NCBI RefSeq assembly: GCF_904849725.1
Contig: NC_058523.1
Span: 338,933,948-338,997,947 of the forward strand
From: Hordeum vulgare subsp. vulgare
Lineage: Eukaryota > Streptophyta > Magnoliopsida > Poales > Poaceae
Reading direction: 5' to 3'
DNA: 64,000 nucleotides
Below are positions 57,900 through 64,000 of the stretch, piece after piece. The notes under the pieces are model-generated. The model ran no database searches. It was not told the DNA's origin and saw only the letters and a list, made by a program, of their open reading frames with translations. Numbering within the stretch: position 1 is the stretch's first letter; every line of letters starts with the position of its first letter. The translations under genes were made by a program, and so were the position numbers.

Positions 57900-59608
57900 A
57901 TTTTTTTGTAACGGTGTTTGATTTCATTATGAATGTGGTGCTTGAGGTATAACTCTTTTGGCCTGCCAGATGTACAGGGTTGGGTCAGCTGATCAGGGCA
58001 GCAATTTTGGTCTTTCTCTAAACGATGTTGCAAGGGCTTACAAAAAGAAGGTAATAGCATCAATTGAAACACACTAGAGTCATTCGCGGCGAAATCTATT
58101 GAACCTTAGATTTTCGATACTATGTTTTCTTTGTTTCTGTGCATTATAAACTCTCAAGGCGTAATGTGTCACCATTGAATAATGCAAAGTTATACCTGTT
58201 GACATTAATAACATATAGAAAAAAAAAATCCTTGGTTGAGTTCTGTAAATGTGTCCCTGTTCCATCTATGTGCTCCGCAGTTAAAGATCAATAGGTGGAA
58301 GCAAAAGAAACTGCTGCAAGTTGATAACAAAAAAAAGAGTGCAAATGACGTTCAGAACGCACATGCAAGACAGGCTGGGGTGAATGTAGTCAAGGTTGAA
58401 TAACAAGTGCTCGGTAAGCGTGCAATTCAGGAACAAGCCGTGCAGCAGGAAAATGCTAAAAGGAGTATTCTAGGCAGCAGAGTAAATTTTTCTGCAATGT
58501 CCCGTGCTTTGGTGTGTAATCCAGAGTTGCAACACAGAAACCGTACCAATCAGTCAGTCCAGGTAACGATTAAAAAACTTTAAAACTCAGCCTTCTTGTT
58601 TTACAAATCTTGAGACACAATAACACTTCATATGCACCTAACTGTTAATGCTTAAAGGTCGCGGAGAGCAGTCGATCCGATGGAATGGTTTTTTCTGACA
58701 GTCGTGTTGAAGATTCAGAGAGAAGAATTGTTGATGTCGGAACATTGAATGTTGCCCATAGAAGTAGTATCTCAGCAATTGGAGGAATAATCTTTAGTGA
58801 TCTGCAGCATGAGAATAAAGGAGAGGTGATAGCAACGTCGATCAAGCTTGAATTTTGTCAAAGACTTGTGTTATTCGAATTTAATCAATAAAATTTATCT
58901 GTCTTTTCGTGTTCCATAGGCTTGCGAGGAAAATAACAGGGATCACACCAGGAACAAAGGCTTTGTCAACGAAATATCCAATGCACGGAGGATGTCGCCA
59001 AGATGTGCTGAGGAGTGCAGACATCAGGAAAGAAAGGTGACGACACGACCATGCTCTGTGTATGTAAATCCTGCTTTAGATTGTAGAGTGAAAGCAGAAG
59101 CATGGCCATGCCTCTTTGATCGTATAGTGCAAAGAAAAGCACAGACGTGCCTTTTACATGCACATGCACGTGGATTTAGTGCGTTCACAACCGTGTATCT
59201 TACCTGACATAAATTCGTGCTTCTGGTTTACACCAGTATGTTCCTGTCAAAAACTTACTGCTAAATCCTGCTACATTATTCTACATCTGTTTTAAAGCTT
59301 TCAAAAGGATAAAATAAGATGTAAATGTCTCACGTGCCTGTGATATCTAATTTTGTTTCAACCTTCATGTGCAGGACTTCACAGGGAGCACGACAGATGA
59401 GTCAAAGAACTGCAAGATTCCTTTAGCCACCCTTAAGGGAAAACAACCTACATAGGAGCAAGTAGTATACAGGGACGGCTATTGCGACAACAAAAATGTT
59501 GAGGTGGAAGGAGTGCAAGTCCTTGGGTTTTTGGGTACCAGAGAAACAGATAACAACAACATTTGTGAAGTTGACAGAATATAAGGAGGCAACAACGTTC
59601 GAGAAGTA
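57900..59608 (+). pseudogene. upstream exons of the FAR1-type gene
   Basis: Four exon-like blocks on the plus strand with plausible splice borders: about 58281-58561 (preceded by TGCTCCGCAG, followed by GTAACG), 58659-58827 (preceded by CTTAAAG, followed by GTGATAG), about 58921-59037 (preceded by TCCATAG, followed by GTGACG) and about 59375 onward (preceded by TTCATGTGCAG). Their products are hydrophilic (asparagine, arginine, glutamate), without a known domain, and carry stops (for example TAA at about 58402). They probably encode the variable N-terminal region before the FAR1 domain. Confidence 0.4.
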
Positions 59609-62342
59609 GTGATGGACTGGACCTCTAGCAGTTATGGCGCCCCCGCAGCTGACAAGCAAGCGAGCTGCAGCAGCTCTGTCAGAAACGAGCTAATTCCTGG
59701 TCATGAAAGGGATGATATCTCAAGTGACAACGATGACGACCCCAATGGAGACACGTTGGACAGCATCGACATTGGGAAGGCAACGCTAGAAGAGAAAGAA
59801 ATGGATGACATGCTCAAAGGAAGCGCATTCTCGTCGATCGAGGAAGTGACGCAAGCACGTGAACCAGAGGATGGGTTGCAGTTCAAAACAAGGGACGATG
59901 CCTTCTTTTTCTTCTGCACATATGCCAGAAAGATTAGTTTTTTGGCGAAGCGATCAACCACTAGAAGAGCAGATCCCGAGCAGGAGGTTGACAAGCAAGT
60001 GTTCCGTTGCACAAAGGAAGGTGTGAATAAAACGACCGAGAGACTTGTGAAGCACAGAAGGAGCAATTGCTTGATTAGGACAGGTTGTCCCATTGAAATA
60101 ACAACAAAAAGAGATACAGAGAGGGGAGTATGGTACTTAAGGAATGTTCGCCTAGAGCACAACCATGTGTTACACCCGTGTGATTGGATGCTGAAATTTA
60201 TGAGGTGCTATAAGAAGATCCTCCCGAGGAGAATTTTTTTATCCAGGTCGTGCAGAAGGCAAGGCTAGAGCCAAGGAAAATCATGCAGATCTTCACTTCT
60301 ATGGGTAAAACGAGGCGGGAAATTATGTTTGACACGATTGACATAAGCAACATTGCATGCCAGGACAGAGCTGGACAAAGGAACACATATATCGAGGACA
60401 CGATCAAGCTGTTTGCGGAAATGTAGAAGAAGAGGGCAGGGTTTCATCATGTCGAAGAGACCGATGGAAACAATGTGGTGCGAAGCCTGTTCTGGACAGA
60501 CTCCTTGTGCAAGATGAATTATGGTCTGTATGGAGATTTCGTGTCTTTTGACACGACATTTTCTACGAATATACATGGTTTACCGTTTGCACCAATAATA
60601 GGGGTTGACAACCATGGGTCGTCCGTCCTTTTTGGAATAGGCCTCTTAAAGGATGAGACGATAGGGTCATTCGAATGGCTCCTAAGTACATCTGTTGAGG
60701 CAATGGGAGGAAAGGAACCAAAGTTCATAATAACAGACAAGGACAAGGTGATGAAGTCGGCGATAGAGCAAGCACTTCCGAGTACGAGGCACATGTTCCG
60801 TTTGTGGCATATTCTGAAGAACATGAAGGAGAACAATGGGACAGTGTTTGCACAACATCCAGGGATGTCTGATGAGTTACATCTAATAATCAAAAACTCA
60901 CTAAATGCAGATGAATTTGAAGGCTCGTGGAAAAGAGCGATTTCAAAATATAAAGCAAAAGGAAACATGCATCTGAATGCGTTGTGGGAACTTCGTACAT
61001 TCTGGTTACCAACCTACTTCAAGGACTGCTTTTATCCATTCTCATCAACGACCACACGTAGTGAGAGCACAAACTCAATGTGGAAAAATTATGTGAACCA
61101 CAAGGATACCATAACGATGTTTGTTGGTGCTTACAACATCATCCAGCAAAATTGCCTTGCTACGCTTGACAAGAAAAGGCACCGGACAGAAGAGAAGGTA
61201 CCTTCACGAGAGACAAGTTTTCCACTTGAAACAGAAGCAAGTGAAATATAGACTAATGAAATTTTCAGGAAATTTCAGCTAGAGTTGCGCAACCGCACAT
61301 ACTATAAGTGTCACGACGTGGCAAAAGGTAGGCAATACTTTTTAAAAAGGATCTCATCGCAAGATAAAGACATGAAACCGTACCCAGGTGAGGAATTTGA
61401 TAGGTCTGAGTTCAGGGTAGATGTGGATAAGCATAAGGAAATATACACGTGCAGCTGCAAGAAGATGACTAGGGATGGCATACAGTGCTGCCATGTACTT
61501 AAGGTTATGGACCAGACAGGCATGGTTGAACACCTTCCAAAATCCTTTATCATCCCAGATGGACCAGGAATTGGTCAGATAGCTTGAGACTACTGGCTAC
61601 AAGTCAAGGTGACAAGATGACCGCACAAGAAGATGAAACTATGAGATTCGGTCTCGTGTATGCAGAGTTGTCCGATATATGTTCACATGCTTGCAGAAAG
61701 GACAAAGCATACAATGTGCTACTTGAGTGTAAGCAAGAAATGAAAATAAAAGTCATGACTGCACTTGCTGATGAAACAGACACGGGCAAAAATCCATGTG
61801 ATGCAAGTCTGAAAAATCCTCCCATGGATGACTCGAAGGGAAAGAAAGAAGGGGACCGAATCAAAGCTGGCTCTGAGAAGAATATAAAAATAAGTAGACC
61901 CAATTGCAGCCGTTGCAATTCAAAGGGTCATACGAAACCGAGTTGTCCTACTAACCCACAAGTGATTGAAAGAAACAGGATTCAAGAGGAGAAGATGAAA
62001 GCACGGGAGGAGAAGAAGGCAAGATCAATGAAATGGCCGACAACACCAACGACAGCATCGAGAATATCAAACGGAGAAGGAGAATGCACTCTTATCCCGG
62101 TACCAAGACGGTTAACACCAACATCAACACGAACAACGCAACTGATAACGCCAACGACCACATTGACAATAGAGCATAGAAAGCAAAGTCCTGTAAGCAC
62201 ACCAGAATCTAGTATCACACAAGCGAGGCACACAAAATGTCAGCAACCAAACTTGGTTGAAGCAACAACATGTGCACATCCTACATTGAGAAAAGAAAGA
62301 ACGGAATGGAGACTGTTTTCTACCAGCGAACAATACGAGTGA
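59609..62342 (+). pseudogene. FAR1/FRS-type Mutator-like transposase or transcription factor gene
   Basis: Plus strand, four open pieces in order. 59609-60268: acidic N-terminus, then a FAR1 DNA-binding domain (FKTRDDAFFFFCTYARKISF, then GCPIEITTKRDTERGVWYLR and LEHNHVLHP). 60241-61251: MULE transposase core (YGDFVSFDTTFSTN, ITDKDKVMKSAIEQALPSTR, HMFRLWHILKNM). 61252-61587: SWIM zinc finger YTCSCKKMTRDGIQCCHVLK. 61584-62342: basic tail with CCHC knuckle CSRCNSKGHTKPSC. Breaks: one-base frameshift at about 60216, in-frame TAG at 60424-60426 and 61249-61251, and another shift around 61585-61590. FAR1 proteins in plants derive from Mutator-like transposases and act as transcription factors. Given the surroundings I favour a dead transposon copy over a host FRS gene. 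Confidence 0.85.
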
Positions 62343-62615
62343 AGAATTGAAAGGTAAAAAGAGGTTCTGAACAGAAATAATATAATGTACGCTATTTTGG
62401 ACCGTAGAATATTCCTTCCTAGTACTTCAAGAAATGTACCCATGACGAATTATTCTAATTTTTGTTTTCTTCCGCGTATTGTTTTTAATAGGAGAACGGC
62501 GATGCGGATATTTGGGGAAAGAAGAATTGTTCTCTTCAAAAAACAGTTACATCCGTTGTAGCAGGACTTATTTTTTCTTGTGGAGTTGTAAGTTCTGTAA
62601 CTCAGTTTTGAGGCA
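62343..62615. other. trailer after the FAR1-type gene, nothing identified
   Basis: Short A/T-rich stretch between the end of the last open frame and the first GTGCCTCTC-like repeats. Contains no recognisable feature beyond a possible 3' untranslated region. Confidence 0.4.
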
Positions 62616-63340
62616 CAGCCGTGTGCATGTAAAACGGTTCCTCTCGTGGCCTGATGACCGTTCCTCTGATAATTAAAGTCTGATAGGATGGCCGTGCATG
62701 CGAAATTATGACTCTTTTTGTCCTGATGGCGTTGCACCTCTGACATTTTTATGTTCCGGTATTGTTTTTGAACAGGCGGAGCGATTGAAAATATTTTGAA
62801 CATGGGTCAGGGACGTGCGTTTTCTGCACGTATCGACGTGCCTCTCGCGGAGGGAAACATTTTTGTATAATGATCGGAGTGCCTCTCCACTCGTGTACTG
62901 TTTTCAAATGGAGTGCCTCTCCACTAGAATCACGGTCGTGCCTCTACAAGTGACTTGTCAGACGTGACATTGTAGGGTCAATAGATGGGTTACATGCCAC
63001 AGACACAGAGGCAGTGAAGAAAAAATCGTGCCTCTACCGGACGGTCGTGCATCTCGCGATAGCAAAACAGTGCTTCTCGAGGAAGCACAACCGTGCCTCT
63101 CGACGAAAAAAGAGAGAGCAGAAAACACATTTCTTTTTTCATTTCTGTAGTGCGCGAAAGGAAAAATGAGAGGCACTCCCGTGTGCGAAAGGAAAAACGT
63201 GCCTCTCGCGGAAAGGAAATCATGCTTCAAGTGGACGGAAAACCGTGCTTACGCAATAACTATAATATTGTAGCTAATTGGTGCGCGAAAAATAACAATG
63301 ATATTTGTAGTGCCTCTCCACTAGAATCACGGTCATGCCT
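62616..63340. repeat. degenerate GTGCCTCTCG short-repeat field (probable MULE end)
   Basis: About ten irregularly spaced variants of (CC)GTGCCTCTCG(CGG) on the plus strand and a few GAGGCAC complements. A longer direct repeat of 25 bases (GTGCCTCTCCACTAGAATCAC plus CGGTC, with the first 21 given in two parts: GTGCCTCTCC and ACTAGAATCAC) occurs at 62913-62937 and 63310-63334. Such fields border Mutator-type elements in Triticeae as far as I recall. No matching field is present at the left side (54.7 kb), consistent with the deletion there. Confidence 0.65.
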
Positions 63341-64000
63341 TGCTACCTCTTGAGCTTGCGTTGGTTTCTCCCTTGAAGAGGAAAGGGTGATGCAACACAG
63401 TAGCAGTAAGTATTCTCCTCAGTTTGAGAACCAAGGTATCAATCCAGTAGGAGTATCAAGACAAGTCACCAATGAACCTGCACAAAAACAAACAAACTTG
63501 CACCCAACGCTATAAAGGGGTTGTCAATCCCTTCACGATTATTTGCAAGGTGAGATCTGAAGGTGGAAAGTGCAACAAAGTAAAAGTGTAGAGCTGAAAA
63601 TATGATGTGAAGTAGACCCGGGGGCCATAGTGTTCACTAGAGGCTTCTCTCATGATAGCAAGTATTACGGTGGGTGAACGAATTACTGTCGAGCAATTGA
63701 TAGAATCATGCAAAGTCATGATGATATCTAAGGCAATGATCATACATATAGGCATCACGTCCGAGACAAGTAGACCGATACTTTCTGCATCTACTACTAT
63801 TACTCCACACATCGACCGCTATCCAGCATGCATCTAGTGTATTAAGTTCATAACAAACGGAGTAACGCCTTAAGCAAGATGACATGATGTAGATGGATAA
63901 ATTCATGCAATATGATATAAACCCCATCTTTTTACCCTTGATGGCAACAACACAATGCATGCCTCGCTACCCCTTCTGTCACTAGGTGAGGATACCGCAC
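63341..64000 (-). mobile_element. WHAM/Sabrina-like LTR, reverse orientation, runs off the window
   Basis: Starts TGCTACCTCTTGAGCTTGCG and continues through AACCAAGGTATCAATCCAGT, GGTTGTCAATCCCTTCACG and GAACGAATTACTGTCGAGCA, the reverse complement of blocks in the solo LTR 41426-47171. The five bases before it are TGCCT, the left target site. The other end lies beyond 64000, so whether it is a solo LTR or part of a full element cannot be told. Confidence 0.85.

Noticed and set aside
59609..62342. Functional host FAR1/FRS gene
   Set aside because: Two in-frame TAG codons and at least two frameshifts exclude an intact product. Splicing could not remove them, as they fall inside conserved domains.

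Overview
The window looks like intergenic DNA from a large grass genome, most likely Triticeae (wheat, Aegilops, barley or rye group). Almost everything that can be identified is a transposable element. Most of it is Ty3/gypsy-type LTR retrotransposon, inserted into one another, with a CACTA element, a Mutator/FAR1-type gene block and two small Tourist-like MITEs. No rRNA, tRNA, CRISPR or bacterial-type operon was seen. Family names are my recollection of Triticeae repeats and were not checked by search. LTR ends, target-site duplications (TSDs), primer sites and protein motifs are read from the sequence.

Left part, 1-30.9 kb. An old Sabrina-like LTR element, transcribed leftward, starts at 1666; its right LTR is cut at 30898. 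Its left LTR is split by element E1 (1853-26360; 420-bp LTRs TGACGG...CGACA). E1 is split by a CACTA element (about 4500-24859). The CACTA carries a B3-like gene on the minus strand (5208-8178), a tandem array of about 500-bp units (8643-11290), and a second small minus-strand gene with its own TATA box. That second gene is cut in its first exon by a Ty3/gypsy element (13952-23836) with a perfect 5-bp TSD (accac). The gypsy element has recognisable gag, protease, reverse transcriptase, RNase H and integrase, but several stops and frameshifts.

Middle part, 30.9-54.7 kb. Retrotransposon T1 has its 3' LTR at 30899-31347 and an antisense extra ORF of the putative gypsy-type transposon family (PF04195-like) at 36219-38455. 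Inside T1 is a 4.4-kb LTR copy A (ends 35878), which holds a MITE (32218-32475). T1 is then cut by element L2 (LTR 38498-40077), and L2 is cut by element T2 (LTR 47177-47676). T2 has an antisense extra ORF on the plus strand (about 48.8-52.5 kb) and the end of a minus-strand integrase (53.7-54.7 kb). A solo LTR of a WHAM/Sabrina-like family (41426-47171) sits exactly at the L2/T2 junction and itself contains LTR copy B (41698-45872), a relative of A.

Right part, 54.7-64 kb. At about 54.69 kb the T2 integrase is fused to a minus-strand multi-exon gene fragment resembling the plant mobile domain/Ulp1-associated proteins. Divergently, on the plus strand, lies a multi-exon FAR1/FRS-type gene with FAR1 DNA-binding, MULE transposase, SWIM and CCHC zinc-knuckle parts. 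It is broken by two in-frame TAG codons and at least two frameshifts. Together the pair looks like a decayed Mutator-like element. It is followed by a degenerate GTGCCTCTCG-type short-repeat field (62.6-63.34 kb) and then by another WHAM/Sabrina-like LTR in reverse orientation that runs off the window. No gene in the window looks intact.
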